Origin: Afipia sp.
GTDB lineage: Bacteria > Pseudomonadota > Alphaproteobacteria > Rhizobiales > Xanthobacteraceae
Direction of reading: 5' to 3'
Assembly: GCA_024707075.1 (NCBI GenBank)
Contig: JANQAK010000001.1
Span: 1,200,001-1,264,000 of the forward strand
DNA: 64,000 bases
Shown: piece after piece, positions 10,799 through 21,162 of the stretch
Numbering within the stretch: position 1 is the first letter of the stretch
Layout of the letters: every line of letters begins with the position of its first letter
The notes under the pieces: model-generated
Databases searched by the model: none
Seen by the model: only the letters and a program-made list of their open reading frames with translations
Told to the model about the DNA's origin: nothing
Translations under genes and position numbers: made by a program

Positions 10799-11632
10799 TC
10801 AGGCCTTCTGACGCTGACGGTCGCCGTAGAGCTTCATGATCGCCGCCGCGGTCTCCTCGATCGAGCGGCGCGTCACATCGAGCAGAGGCCAATCGTATTT
10901 CGCGCTCAGCTTGCGCGCGAAAGCGACCTCGTCGGCCACAGCCTGACGGTCGATATAGGAATCGTCGCCGGTCTTTGCACCGATGCCAAGCAAGCGGTTT
11001 TGCCTGACCTGGATCAGCCGTTCCGGCGTTGCATGAAGGCTGACCACCAATGGCTTCTTCAGTGTTTCGAGCTGATGCGGGATCGGAATTCCCGGCACCA
11101 GCGGCACATTGGCGGTGCGCACGCCGCGGTTGGCAAGATAGATCGATGTCGGTGTCTTCGAAGTCCGCGAGACACCGACGAGAACAACGTCGGCTTCCTC
11201 GAGCCCTTCAACGTGCTGCCCGTCATCGTGCATCATCGAGTAATTCAACGCATCGATGCGCTTGAAATACTCGGCGTTGAGGGTGTGCTGCGCGCCGACG
11301 CGGCGCGAGGTTTCGGTGCCGAGATAGGCTTGAAACAACTGCATCACCGGACCGATGATCGACAGGCTCGGAATGTTGATTTCCTGGCATTTCGCCTCCA
11401 GCCGCTCCACCAGATCCTTTTCCAGCAGCGTGAACAGCACGATTCCGGGCGCTTCCTCGATCTCGGCCAGCACGCGATCGAGCTGCTTCTGGCTACGCAC
11501 CAGCGGATAGACATGCTCCACCGGCGATACGTTGGAATACTGTGCAGCCACCGCCCGCGCGACGGTGATCAGCGTCTCACCCGTCGAATCGGAAATCATG
11601 TGAAGATGAAAATAGCTGCGGGAGGTCGGCAT
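10799..11632 (-). CDS. Pyruvate, phosphate dikinase regulatory protein (DUF299 kinase-phosphorylase)
   Basis: Members of this family reversibly phosphorylate PPDK or PEP synthase, using ADP as donor and orthophosphate for removal. The start at 11632 gives [20 protein letters not shown], where the DSTGET motif near residue 17 is characteristic. The nucleotide-binding loop is [14 protein letters not shown] near residue 150, and YLANRG follows. Length is 277 residues, as usual. The frame continues upstream to 11791 but that part has no family similarity. It is the first gene on the minus side of the predicted origin, with maf 5 bases downstream. Confidence 0.94.
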   Translation of the reverse strand: MPTSRSYFHLHMISDSTGETLITVARAVAAQYSNVSPVEHVYPLVRSQKQLDRVLAEIEEAPGIVLFTLLEKDLVERLEAKCQEINIPSLSIIGPVMQLFQAYLGTETSRRVGAQHTLNAEYFKRIDALNYSMMHDDGQHVEGLEEADVVLVGVSRTSKTPTSIYLANRGVRTANVPLVPGIPIPHQLETLKKPLVVSLHATPERLIQVRQNRLLGIGAKTGDDSYIDRQAVADEVAFARKLSAKYDWPLLDVTRRSIEETAAAIMKLYGDRQRQKA

Positions 11633-12155
11633 TCTGTGGTTTCGAGTCCCGTTCTTATCAGCTTGGCTGCTGTGGATCGGTGTGAGTTGCTGTGGGCATT
11701 TCAGCCTAAATTGTGCTCCGGACGGCCGCGTCCGGGATAACTCACCTATCAATTCACAGGGCTGATTTCGGGATGAAATCTGGCCCCTCATTTAATGGTA
11801 GCGGGCTTGTGTGGATTTGTCTTGGGATAATGCCGGACAAGATTCAGCCAAATGCTTGATACCATCGATCTATTTCGCTGCGCAGCTGTCGGCTTCAACA
11901 GCGGGTATAAACCGCGAGCATGTGGACAGGCACTGGACAAACACGGGAGGATCATGCGCCGGCGCTAATCACCGCTACACTTAAACTAACCTAAGAATCT
12001 AAAAAGGATTCTTTAAGAAAGTCGTGCTTGCGGACAGGCTCCGTCTCGCATCATCTATCGATGCTGCTCAACAGGATGAGTAACGAAAAGTTCCTGCATC
12101 TGAGCCGTACAAACTGTTTTGCAACATCGATCGGCTCGGCAAAAAGAAATACGCG
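11633..12155. other. Candidate chromosomal replication origin (oriC) interval
   Basis: This 523-bp gap has no credible gene. Same-direction 7-of-9 matches to the DnaA box TGTGGATAA lie at 11671-11679, 11810-11818, 11822-11830 and 11921-11929. An AT-rich stretch at about 11977-12020 contains the inverted repeat AGAATC-N7-GATTCT, two GANTC (CcrM) sites, and TTAA half-sites near the start that loosely resemble CtrA boxes. In alphaproteobacteria the origin commonly lies between the maf-coaE-dnaQ side and the hem-rho side, with parAB nearby, which is the arrangement here. The individual boxes are weak, so the call rests largely on synteny. Confidence 0.55.
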
Positions 12156-12578
12156 ATGTACGAATGGATCAAAGCACTGCATGTGATTGCCGTCATTTCA
12201 TGGATGGCGGGTATGCTCTATCTGCCGCGGCTGTTCGTCTATCATTGCGACGCTGAAGTCGGCTCGAAGCAATCCGAGACCTTCAAGGTGATGGAGCGGC
12301 GGTTGCTGAAAGCGATCATCAATCCCGCCATGATTGTCACTTGGCTGGCTGGATTATGGCTGGCATGGCAGGGCGGATGGTATGTTTCGGGCTGGTTTCA
12401 TGCGAAATTCACGCTGGTTCTCATTTTGTCGGGGGTTCACGGCTTTTTCACAGGCCGGGTGCGGGATTTCGCCCTGGACCGAAACACTCGAAGCCAGAAA
12501 TTCTACCGTATTCTCAATGAGGTACCGACGGTTTTGATGATCGGGATCGTTGTTCTGGTGATCGTCAAGCCATTCTAA
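12156..12578 (+). CDS. hemJ: Protoporphyrinogen oxidase HemJ
   Basis: HemJ oxidises protoporphyrinogen IX to protoporphyrin IX in haem synthesis of bacteria lacking HemG and HemY. The 140-residue product has four hydrophobic segments (about residues 5-25, 55-75, 84-100 and 122-138). The conserved HVIAVISWMAGMLYLPRLFVY holds the essential His near residue 9; VHGFF follows near residue 93. The start ATG at 12156 is preceded by a purine-rich AAAAAGAAA. It lies between the predicted origin and rho; hemE and hemH, which often accompany it, are not in this window. Confidence 0.92.
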   Translation: MYEWIKALHVIAVISWMAGMLYLPRLFVYHCDAEVGSKQSETFKVMERRLLKAIINPAMIVTWLAGLWLAWQGGWYVSGWFHAKFTLVLILSGVHGFFTGRVRDFALDRNTRSQKFYRILNEVPTVLMIGIVVLVIVKPF

Positions 12579-12868
12579 CCGGGCAGAACGGTGTTCCGCA
12601 GGACAATCACCTTCTTGCGCCGAGCCACCTGATTTTCTATATTCCTGTCATCCCACCGAACGCAGGCGGATGTGGTTGAGTCCCGGTCTCACTGTTGGAC
12701 CGGCCGCCACATCAGGTTCGAAGCCTCCCGGCACCTTCCTCGCTCAAGACTTCTCGACTTGAGACCTGCGGACTTCTGATCGCTCTAGTCGTCCGTATGT
12801 CGTCAGCAGGCTGAACCTCTCGCTCCCCTCCCCTCCTTTTTCTTCACATTCTCCACAGGATAACCCCA
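12579..12868 (+). promoter_or_regulatory. Leader region upstream of rho
   Basis: The 290 bases between hemJ and rho contain no open frame of note. They are C/T-rich near the end, with CTCTCGCTCCCCTCCCCTCC immediately before rho. Such C-rich, G-poor RNA is what Rho itself binds, so autoregulation of rho is plausible by analogy with other bacteria. No specific terminator hairpin is evident. Confidence 0.4.
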
Positions 12869-14134
<1,266 letters not shown>

Positions 14135-14143
14135 TATGATCGT

Positions 14144-14170
14144 CTGACCGTCGCGACGGTCAGTTTGTTT
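14144..14170 (+). terminator. Rho-independent terminator after rho
   Basis: A perfect 8-bp stem, CTGACCGT paired with ACGGTCAG around the loop CGCG, is followed by TTTGTTT. It begins ten bases after the rho stop. Confidence 0.85.
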
Positions 14171-14254
14171 GCTATGCCCGGCCATCAATGCGAAGCAGGT
14201 CTTCGTGTCGGTGCCGGGCATTTGCATTTTTGACATATCGCGTCAGGATGGCGG

Positions 14255-14299
14255 GCATGATCCCGAAAAGAGCGTACCGGTTTTCGGAAAAGATGATAC
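14255..14299. repeat. Dispersed short palindrome (ATGATCCCGAAAAG type)
   Basis: The left arm CATGATCCCGAAAAG and right arm CGGTTTTCGGAAAAGATGAT form an imperfect hairpin. Related copies are at 38733-38800 and 47905-47934. It precedes the GNAT gene but shows no promoter signature. Confidence 0.65.
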
Positions 14300-14355
14300 G
14301 CGAATAAAAAAGCGCTTGGACAAAAGCGCGGTTGTTAATTGAGGGAGATTATTTC

Positions 14356-15063
14356 TTGTCGTCCGATACCCGGCTTCCATTGGGTGCGCCCCTGCCCGGC
14401 TGGACGCGGCGCGCCGCGCCGCAACCCGTCACCATCGATGGCCGGTATTGCCGCATCGAGCCGCTGAACATCGAGGATCACGGCGATGATCTTGTCACCG
14501 CGTTCAGGACGACCGATGAGTCGTCATGGACATATCTGTTCATCGGTCCGTTCGCGGATGACGCAGGGATTCTGAACTGGCTGACGGAATCCGCGAACAG
14601 CAAGGATTTCATCTACAGCGCCATCATCGATCGCAAGACCGGACGCGCCGCCGGCCTGTGTGCCTATATGCGGCCCGATCTCGCCAACGGCGTCATTGAG
14701 ATCGGCAGCATCCATTATTCGGACGCATTGAAGCGCACACCTGCCACCACCGAGGCGATGTATCTGCTGATGCGCCATGTGTTCGACGATCTCGGCTATC
14801 GGCGCTACGAGTGGAAGTGCAATTCGTTCAACGCGCCGTCGCGCCGCGCGGCGCTGCGCCTCGGATTTCGCTTCGAGGGAATCTTCCGCAATCACATGGT
14901 GGTCAAGGGCCACAACCGGGACACCGCCTGGTTCTCGATCCTCGACAGCGAGTGGCCGGCGCTGAAGTCGGCTTACGAGAAATGGCTGGCGCCGGAGAAT
15001 TTCGACCGGGCCGGCAAGCAGCGGGTGTCGCTGACGGACATGATCGCAGCTTCCCGTGGATAA
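14356..15063 (+). CDS. GNAT-family N-acetyltransferase (RimJ/RimL type)
   Basis: Predicted cytoplasmic acetyltransferase of 235 residues. A TTG start at 14356 is chosen because GAGGGAGA lies seven bases upstream; the frame is open to another TTG at 14332. The RimJ/RimL-like core is seen: [36 protein letters not shown] near residues 110-130 (the acetyl-CoA region), and [22 protein letters not shown] near 165. The acceptor substrate cannot be told. It stands alone between rho and mnmE. Confidence 0.88.
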   Translation: MSSDTRLPLGAPLPGWTRRAAPQPVTIDGRYCRIEPLNIEDHGDDLVTAFRTTDESSWTYLFIGPFADDAGILNWLTESANSKDFIYSAIIDRKTGRAAGLCAYMRPDLANGVIEIGSIHYSDALKRTPATTEAMYLLMRHVFDDLGYRRYEWKCNSFNAPSRRAALRLGFRFEGIFRNHMVVKGHNRDTAWFSILDSEWPALKSAYEKWLAPENFDRAGKQRVSLTDMIAASRG

Positions 15064-15069
15064 TCTCTG

Positions 15070-15086
15070 ATTGTGCGTCGCACAAT
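15070..15086. promoter_or_regulatory. 17-bp perfect palindrome upstream of mnmE
   Basis: ATTGTGCGTCGCACAAT is an exact inverted repeat around a central T, located seven bases after the GNAT stop and about 105 bases before the mnmE start. There is no T-run, so it is not a standard terminator. It could be an operator or a chance palindrome. Confidence 0.35.
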
Positions 15087-15191
15087 GGATTGCTGCGGGC
15101 TTTGTTGCAGTATATTGCAATGCAGCAATTCGATCTTGGATGCTGGCCCGGAATTTTGGTTGCCTGCCGGATATGTGTCCGACAAATAGCC

Positions 15192-16532
15192 ATGCACCTT
15201 CCCGACCAGACCATCTTCGCCCTGTCGTCCGGCCGCGCGCCCTCGGCAATTGCCATCATCCGCGTCTCTGGCCCCCAAGCCCATGCGGCGGTTCAGCGGT
15301 TTTGCGGGAAGCTGCCCGCACCACGGCTGGCTCATGTGGCCACGCTGCGCGATCTCGATGGCAGCGCGCTCGACGAATCGGTGACGCTGTGGTTTCCGGC
15401 GCCGCAGAGCGCCACCGGCGAGGACGTCGCGGAATTTCATGTTCATGGCGGCCGCGCCGTGATCGCGGCGATGTTCGATGCGCTCGGCTCCATCGATGGC
15501 TTGCGGCCGGCGGAGCCCGGCGAGTTCACGCGCCGCGCGTTCGAGAACGGCAAGCTCGATCTCACCGAAGCCGAAGGCCTTGACGATCTCATTCACGCCG
15601 ACACCGACCGCCAGCGCCGTCAGGCCTTGCGTCACCTCAAAGGATTGCTCGGCGAAAAAGCCGAGAGCTGGCGGCAGCAGATCATCGAGGCCTCGGCGCT
15701 GGTCGAAGCGGGAATCGATTTCTCCGATGAGGGCGATGTGTCGTCGGAACTGATTGCGCCGACGCTGAAAAAGATTGCCGCGCTGAAATCCGAAATTGAA
15801 GAAGTCCTTGCGGCATCGGCACAAAGTGAACGCCTGCGCGAAGGCCTTAACGTTGCGATTGCCGGGCCGCCGAACGCGGGAAAATCGACACTGCTCAATC
15901 GTCTGGCGCGGCGAGAGGCGGCGATCGTCTCACCGCATGCCGGCACCACGCGTGACATCATCGAAGTGCATCTCGATCTCGACGGCTATCCAGTGACGCT
16001 GATCGATACAGCCGGCGTGCGCGACACCCTCGATCCCGTCGAGCAGGAAGGCGTGCGCCGCGCGCGCGATCGGGCGCGGACATCCGATCTGGTGCTGTGG
16101 CTGGTCGATGCCAACGACGAGATCGCGCCGACACTCGCGGGTACTGACGATCACGCACCGGTCTGGATCGTGCGCAACAAGGTCGATCTGGCGCCAGCGA
16201 AAGGCGGAGAGGGCGATACGTCGTCGCGGTTCGATATTTCCGCCGCGCGCGGCGACGGCGTGCCGGCGTTGATCGCAGCGCTGGTGTCCTACGCGCAGGA
16301 TTTTTTTCGGCTCCGGCGAAATGGCGCTGGTCAGCCGTGCCCGGCATCGCAATTTGCTGCTGGAAACCATTTCCGCATTGGGGCGGGCGGAGCAGGCCTC
16401 AGAACGCGGCGACGAACTTCTGGCGGAAGAGCTACACGAATCGCGATTCATTCATTGGGTCGTTTGACCGGGCGCGTTGATGTCGAGGACATTCTCGACA
16501 TCATTTTCCGCGAATTCTGTATCGGTAAATAG
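15192..16532 (+). CDS. mnmE: tRNA uridine-5-carboxymethylaminomethyl synthesis GTPase MnmE, with two compensating frame breaks
   Basis: MnmE with MnmG modifies U34 of tRNAs. The start at 15192 gives [20 protein letters not shown] and 446 codons. The G domain has [13 protein letters not shown] and NKVD, and the C-terminus ends CIGK as required for catalysis. Between about 16310 and 16437 the frame is shifted: a seventh T in a T run changes the frame, and an extra AC before GAATC restores it. The intended frame reads [19 protein letters not shown] and on to GDELLAEEL there. As written, about 42 residues of the helical domain are scrambled. Basecalling error is the simplest explanation. Confidence 0.9.
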   Translation: MHLPDQTIFALSSGRAPSAIAIIRVSGPQAHAAVQRFCGKLPAPRLAHVATLRDLDGSALDESVTLWFPAPQSATGEDVAEFHVHGGRAVIAAMFDALGSIDGLRPAEPGEFTRRAFENGKLDLTEAEGLDDLIHADTDRQRRQALRHLKGLLGEKAESWRQQIIEASALVEAGIDFSDEGDVSSELIAPTLKKIAALKSEIEEVLAASAQSERLREGLNVAIAGPPNAGKSTLLNRLARREAAIVSPHAGTTRDIIEVHLDLDGYPVTLIDTAGVRDTLDPVEQEGVRRARDRARTSDLVLWLVDANDEIAPTLAGTDDHAPVWIVRNKVDLAPAKGGEGDTSSRFDISAARGDGVPALIAALVSYAQDFFRLRRNGAGQPCPASQFAAGNHFRIGAGGAGLRTRRRTSGGRATRIAIHSLGRLTGRVDVEDILDIIFREFCIGK

Positions 16533-16574
16533 GTCCCCGAGTAGGCCAATGGCTGACCGCTGGGCTATTGGCTA

Positions 16575-16590
16575 TGTTTCACGTGAAACA
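16575..16590. promoter_or_regulatory. parS: parS centromere site 1
   Basis: TGTTTCACGTGAAACA is an exact match to the bacterial ParB-binding palindrome. It is in the gap between mnmE and mnmG, 3.7 kb from parB. Confidence 0.95.
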
Positions 16591-16607
16591 AGTTCCATCC
16601 GCCTCAT

Positions 16608-16623
16608 TGTTCCACGTGAAACA
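16608..16623. promoter_or_regulatory. parS: parS centromere site 2
   Basis: TGTTCCACGTGAAACA matches the parS consensus with the tolerated variation at the fifth base. It is 17 bases after site 1, so ParB could load on both as a pair. Confidence 0.92.
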
Positions 16624-16678
16624 GGTCTAATTGATTTCCGTCTTTCAGCTTTTGCACCAAAGCGATAGAAGTCTGCCG

Positions 16679-18550
16679 ATGCAGACCACATTCGATGTCA
16701 TTGTGATCGGGGGAGGCCACGCCGGCTGTGAAGCTGCGGCGGCGTGCGCGCGCGCAGGGGCAAAAACCGCGCTGGTGACCCATCAGTTTGCGACCATTGG
16801 TGCAATGTCCTGCAATCCCGCCATTGGCGGTCTTGGAAAGGGCCATCTGGTCCGGGAAATCGATGCTTTGGACGGCCTTATGGGCCGGATCGCCGACCAG
16901 GGCGGCATTCAGTTCCGGGTCTTGAATCGCCGCAAGGGGCCGGCTGTGCGCGGTCCCCGCGCCCAGATCGATCGCAAGCTCTATGCGGCGGCGATGCAGG
17001 CCGCGATCCGGGACGCCACCAATCTGACCGTGATCGAGGGTGAGGCGGACGAACTGCTGCTTTCGGATGGCCGGGTCAACGGGATTCGTCTCGGCGATGG
17101 CCGGGAATTTGCCGTCGGCGCGGTGGTCGTAACCACCGGGACATTCCTGCGGGGCCTGATCCATCTCGGTGAAAAGAACTGGCCGGCAGGACGGGTCGGA
17201 GAGGCTCCCGCGATGGGGCTTTCGAGGTCTTTCGAGCGCGCGGGCTTTACGCTCGGCCGCCTCAAGACCGGAACGCCGCCGCGGCTGGATGGCGCGACCA
17301 TCGACTGGGCTTCAGTGGAAATGCAGCCCGGGGACGATCCGATCGAGCCGTTTTCGGTGCTGACGGAGCGGATTTCGACCCCGCAGATCGAATGTGGCAT
17401 TACCCGGACGACAAACGCGACCCACGACATCATCCGGGCCAATGTTCATCGCTCGCCGATGTACTCCGGCCAGATCAAGAGCACCGGGCCGCGTTATTGC
17501 CCCTCCATCGAGGACAAGATCGTCCGTTTCGGCGATCGGGACGGGCATCAGATTTTTCTGGAGCCGGAAGGCCTCGACGACACCACGGTTTACCCCAACG
17601 GCATCTCCACTTCGCTGCCGGAAGAGGTCCAGCAGGCGATTCTGGCGACCATTCCGGGTCTCGAGCGGGTGAAAATGGTTCGCCCGGGCTATGCTATCGA
17701 ATACGACCATGTCGATCCGCGCGAATTGGAGCCGACCCTCCAGACCAGGCGTGTGCCGGGCCTTTTCCTGGCCGGACAGATCAACGGCACCACCGGCTAT
17801 GAAGAAGCCGGCGCGCAGGGGCTGGTGGCTGGACTGAATGCGGCGTTGCTGGCCGGTGGCGGGCAGCCGGTCGTGTTCGACCGCGCCGAGGGCTATCTCG
17901 GCGTGATGATCGACGATCTGACCTCGCGCGGGATCACCGAGCCGTATCGCATGTTCACTTCCCGGGCCGAGTATCGCCTGACGCTGCGGGCCGACAATGC
18001 CGACCAGCGTCTGACCGATAGAGGGATTGCGCTCGGCATTGTTGGAGCAGAGCGGGCAGGGCGCCACGCGGCCAAGATGGAAGCTCTCAAGGCCGCAAAA
18101 TCATTGGCAAAGTCGCTCTCCGTGACCCCCAATGAAGCCGCCAGGCACGGCATCGCGCTCAATCACGACGGTCAGCGCCGGACTGCGTTCGAGATGCTGG
18201 CCTATCCCGAAGTGGAATGGGCGAATGTCACGTCGATCTGGCCGCAGCTCGATGAGATCGATCCGAAGATCGCGGTTCATCTGGAAATCGACGCCAAATA
18301 TGACGTCTATCTCGCCCGCCAGGCTGCCGACGTGCAGGCCTTCCGGCGCGACGAGGGGCTGGTTCTGACCGATGTCGATTACGGCGCTGTGCCGGGGCTT
18401 TCCAATGAAGCGCGACAAAAGCTCGAAAAGGCCCGGCCCCGGACCATCGGGCAGGCTGGCCGGATCGAGGCCATGACCCCCGCTGCGCTGGCGATCCTCG
18501 CGGCCTATCTGCGCCGCGAGTCCCGCCGGCCCTCCGCCGCATTGGCCTGA
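16679..18550 (+). CDS. mnmG: tRNA uridine-5-carboxymethylaminomethyl modification enzyme MnmG
   Basis: MnmG (GidA) is the FAD-binding partner of MnmE. The start at 16679 ([20 protein letters not shown]) is preferred over an upstream in-frame ATT/ATG region because the Rossmann motif GGGHAG then falls at the usual place; this gives 623 residues. [34 protein letters not shown] and [12 protein letters not shown] are family motifs, and the C-terminal domain that contacts MnmE is complete. The rsmG start is 5 bases beyond the stop, as in many bacteria. Confidence 0.97.
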   Translation: MQTTFDVIVIGGGHAGCEAAAACARAGAKTALVTHQFATIGAMSCNPAIGGLGKGHLVREIDALDGLMGRIADQGGIQFRVLNRRKGPAVRGPRAQIDRKLYAAAMQAAIRDATNLTVIEGEADELLLSDGRVNGIRLGDGREFAVGAVVVTTGTFLRGLIHLGEKNWPAGRVGEAPAMGLSRSFERAGFTLGRLKTGTPPRLDGATIDWASVEMQPGDDPIEPFSVLTERISTPQIECGITRTTNATHDIIRANVHRSPMYSGQIKSTGPRYCPSIEDKIVRFGDRDGHQIFLEPEGLDDTTVYPNGISTSLPEEVQQAILATIPGLERVKMVRPGYAIEYDHVDPRELEPTLQTRRVPGLFLAGQINGTTGYEEAGAQGLVAGLNAALLAGGGQPVVFDRAEGYLGVMIDDLTSRGITEPYRMFTSRAEYRLTLRADNADQRLTDRGIALGIVGAERAGRHAAKMEALKAAKSLAKSLSVTPNEAARHGIALNHDGQRRTAFEMLAYPEVEWANVTSIWPQLDEIDPKIAVHLEIDAKYDVYLARQAADVQAFRRDEGLVLTDVDYGAVPGLSNEARQKLEKARPRTIGQAGRIEAMTPAALAILAAYLRRESRRPSAALA

Positions 18551-18554
18551 CCTC

Positions 18555-19211
18555 ATGGCCAAAGTGGCCCCAGCCCCCATCCCGGCCTCGGACAAGGCAT
18601 CGGCCCTGGCGCTCACTCCTGTTTCACGTGAAACAGAAGCGCGGCTCGATCGCTACGTCGATCTGCTGGTGGAATGGCAGGCCAAGACCAATCTGATTTC
18701 GCCCTCTACGCTTCCGCAGCTTTGGACCCGGCACATCGCCGACTCGTTGCAGCTTCTAGATCTCGCACCGTCGGCCAAGCACTGGCTCGACTTCGGCAGC
18801 GGCGGCGGCTTCCCCGGCGTGGTGCTGGCCTGTGCATTGGCGGACCGCGAAGGCGCGTCCGTCCAGCTCGTCGAGCGCAATGCCAAGAAGGCGGCGTTTC
18901 TGCGCGAAGCGCTGCGGGTCACAGGCGCTGCCGGTTCGGTTATCCTCGCCGACATCGGGGATTATGTGGATAGCTTGCAGGCACCGATAGATTGCGTCAC
19001 CGCCCGCGCCGTTGCTCCACTACATATACTGGTGGGCTATGCGGAACCTTTGATGAAACGAGGCGCCAAGGCGCTGTTTCTCAAAGGACAAGATGTAGAG
19101 TCTGAATTGACGGAAGCTACTAAATACTGGAATATTGAGTATCTTCTTCATCGAAGCCGCACGGGCGGCAACGGCTGGATCGTCGAGATAATAACGGCGC
19201 ACCGCCTGTAA
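18555..19211 (+). CDS. rsmG: 16S rRNA (guanine-N7-)-methyltransferase RsmG
   Basis: RsmG (GidB) methylates G527 of 16S rRNA using S-adenosylmethionine. The 218-residue product has the SAM motif LDFGSGGGFPGVVLA near residue 78, LVERNAKKAAFLRE near 110, and VTARAVAPLHIL near 145. A parS site is embedded in its coding sequence, where it encodes PVSRET near residue 24. It follows mnmG by four bases and precedes parA by 29 bases; its last third has lower GC than the rest. Confidence 0.96.
   Translation: MAKVAPAPIPASDKASALALTPVSRETEARLDRYVDLLVEWQAKTNLISPSTLPQLWTRHIADSLQLLDLAPSAKHWLDFGSGGGFPGVVLACALADREGASVQLVERNAKKAAFLREALRVTGAAGSVILADIGDYVDSLQAPIDCVTARAVAPLHILVGYAEPLMKRGAKALFLKGQDVESELTEATKYWNIEYLLHRSRTGGNGWIVEIITAHRL
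18620..18635. promoter_or_regulatory. parS: parS centromere site 3, inside rsmG
   Basis: TGTTTCACGTGAAACA lies within the rsmG reading frame. It is about 2.0 kb from site 2 and 0.6 kb before parA. Confidence 0.95.
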
Positions 19212-19240
19212 AATACGAGTAAAAACAGGGTGTTATCATC

Positions 19241-20092
19241 ATGGTCGACATGAGCGGAATTTTTCAGTCTGACGAGGCGACAGTCCAGCCGGGCCATCCC
19301 CGCATCCTGGCGCTGGCCAATCAGAAGGGCGGCGTCGGCAAGACCACCACCGCGATCAATCTCGGCACGGCGCTGGCCGCCATCGGCGAACGGGTGCTGA
19401 TCGTCGATCTCGATCCGCAGGGCAACGCCTCCACTGGGCTCGGCATCGACCGCCGCAACCGCAACTGTTCCACCTATGACGTACTGATCGGCGAGGCCAA
19501 GCTGCGCGAGGCGATCATTCCGACCGCGGTGCCGCGCCTCCACATCGCAGCATCGACGATGGATCTTTCGGGCCTCGAACTGGAGCTTGGCCATACCCGC
19601 GACCGCGCGTTTCGTCTGCGCGACGCCATCGCCGAGCTGAACGTCAACGTCGCGCCGGATGCCGACTACACCTATGTGCTGGTCGATTGCCCGCCGTCGC
19701 TCAACCTTATTACCGTCAACGCCATGGCGGCATCGCACGCGATTCTCGTTCCGTTGCAATGTGAGTTCTTCGCGCTCGAAGGCCTGTCGCAATTGCTGCA
19801 AACGGTGGAGCAGGTGCGCACGACGCTCAATCCGACGCTGTCGATTCACGGCATCGTGCTGACGATGTTCGACTCGCGCAACAACCTGTCGAACCAGGTC
19901 GTTGCCGATGTGCGTCAGTTCATGGGCAAGAAAGTTTACGACACCATGATCCCGCGCAACGTGCGCATCTCCGAAGCGCCGTCCTATGGCAAGCCGGTGC
20001 TGGTCTACGATCTCAAATGCGTCGGCAGCGAAGCCTATCTGAAACTCGCCACCGAAGTGATCCAGCGCGAGCGCGAGTTGCGCGCGCACTGA
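19241..20092 (+). CDS. parA: Chromosome partitioning ATPase ParA
   Basis: ParA is a DNA-binding ATPase that moves ParB-parS complexes to the cell pole. The deviant Walker A is NQKGGVGKTTTAINL near residue 28, with both Lys residues present; Walker A' is VLIVDLDPQGNAS near 60 and YVLVDCPPSL holds Walker B. Length is 283 residues, as for other chromosomal ParA. ATG at 19241 or 19250 could be the start; neither has a strong ribosome site (AGGGTG is upstream). It is separated from parB by a palindromic repeat. Confidence 0.97.
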   Translation: MVDMSGIFQSDEATVQPGHPRILALANQKGGVGKTTTAINLGTALAAIGERVLIVDLDPQGNASTGLGIDRRNRNCSTYDVLIGEAKLREAIIPTAVPRLHIAASTMDLSGLELELGHTRDRAFRLRDAIAELNVNVAPDADYTYVLVDCPPSLNLITVNAMAASHAILVPLQCEFFALEGLSQLLQTVEQVRTTLNPTLSIHGIVLTMFDSRNNLSNQVVADVRQFMGKKVYDTMIPRNVRISEAPSYGKPVLVYDLKCVGSEAYLKLATEVIQRERELRAH

Positions 20093-20099
20093 AATAGGT

Positions 20100-20207
20100 C
20101 GTCACCCTGAGGTGCCGCAGCGAAGCGAAGGCCTCGAAGGGTGACGGAGATCGAAGGCGGACAGTCATCCTTCGAGGCTCGCCGAAGACGGCTCGCACCT
20201 CAGGATG
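20100..20207. repeat. Dispersed palindromic repeat pair between parA and parB
   Basis: Two inverted elements lie in tandem. The first runs from GTCACCCTGAGGTGC to CTCGAAGGGTGACG, the second from GTCATCCTTCGAGGCTCGC to GCGAGC-type sequence ending CACCTCAGGATGAC. Copies of the same family are at 28141-28238, 30135-30221 and 59918-59967. Transcribed, it would form strong hairpins between parA and parB and could uncouple their expression. Confidence 0.75.
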
Positions 20208-20277
20208 ACGAGAAACCGCCGCAGCGAATTAAGTTTGTGAATCCGGAGTGGTGCGAGTGAGTGCGAGGGAAGCGGCA

Positions 20278-21162
20278 ATGGCCGAGGAGCGTTCGCGACT
20301 GGGTCGCGGTCTTGCAAGTCTGATTGGCGATGTCGGCGGCGAGGCGGCACATGTCGATCGTCCCGCGCGCGCGCCGCGCCGTGTTCCGATCGAATTCCTG
20401 AAAGCCAATCCGCGTAATCCGCGCCGGACATTCTCGGATGCCGAACTCGACGAACTGTCGGTCTCGATCAAGCAGCACGGCGTGATTCAGCCGATCGTGG
20501 TGCGGCCGGTGAAAGGCGCGCAGGATCGTTTCGAGATTATCGCCGGCGAACGTCGCTGGCGCGCATCGCAGCGCGCGGGCCTGCATGACGTGCCGATCGT
20601 CACCGTCGATGTGAACGACAGCGATGCACTCGAGATCGCGATCATCGAGAACGTGCAGCGCTCCGACCTGAATGCGATGGAAGAAGCGCAGGGCTATCAC
20701 GCGCTCGCCGCCGAATTCAAACGCAGCCAGGACGACATCGCGAAGATCGTCGGCAAGAGCCGCAGCCATGTCGCCAACATGATGCGCCTGACGAAATTGC
20801 CGGAGCAGGTTCAGGCCTATATCGCCGAAGGCAAGTTATCCGCGGGACACGCGCGTGCGCTGATCGGTGTGCCCGATGCGGCCGCGGCGGCGAAGCGCAT
20901 CGTCGAGGAAGGTCTGAACGTGCGTCAGACCGAAGCGCTTGCGCACGACGAAGGGGTGCCGGAACGCAAGCCGCAGAAAGCGCGCGCCGGTGCTGTTGCA
21001 AAAGACCCCGACACCATCGCGCTGGAAAAGCGCGTCAGCGACGTGCTCGGCCTCAAGGTCAGCGTCGATCACCGCAATCCCGGCGGCACCGTACAGATCA
21101 AGTACAAGGACCTCGATCAACTCGACGAGATTTTGCGGCGGCTCGAGGCGGGACGAAGCTAG
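20278..21162 (+). CDS. parB: Chromosome partitioning protein ParB
   Basis: ParB is the CTP-dependent clamp that loads at parS and spreads. Starting at 20278 (MAEERSRLGRGLASLIGD) is favoured by the GAGGGA eight bases upstream; the frame is open to a GTG at 20248. The CTP-binding motif FEIIAGERRWRAS, the arginine-rich IENVQRSDL and the helix-turn-helix KSRSHVANMMRL are in order. A C-terminal dimerisation domain ends the 294 residues. Its parS targets are upstream. It converges on holA with a four-base overlap of the stops. Confidence 0.97.
   Translation: MAEERSRLGRGLASLIGDVGGEAAHVDRPARAPRRVPIEFLKANPRNPRRTFSDAELDELSVSIKQHGVIQPIVVRPVKGAQDRFEIIAGERRWRASQRAGLHDVPIVTVDVNDSDALEIAIIENVQRSDLNAMEEAQGYHALAAEFKRSQDDIAKIVGKSRSHVANMMRLTKLPEQVQAYIAEGKLSAGHARALIGVPDAAAAAKRIVEEGLNVRQTEALAHDEGVPERKPQKARAGAVAKDPDTIALEKRVSDVLGLKVSVDHRNPGGTVQIKYKDLDQLDEILRRLEAGRS

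Noticed and set aside
11633-12155. Small coding gene or ncRNA in the origin interval
   Set aside because: No credible open frame with ribosome site and no recognisable RNA family; origin features explain the gap better.
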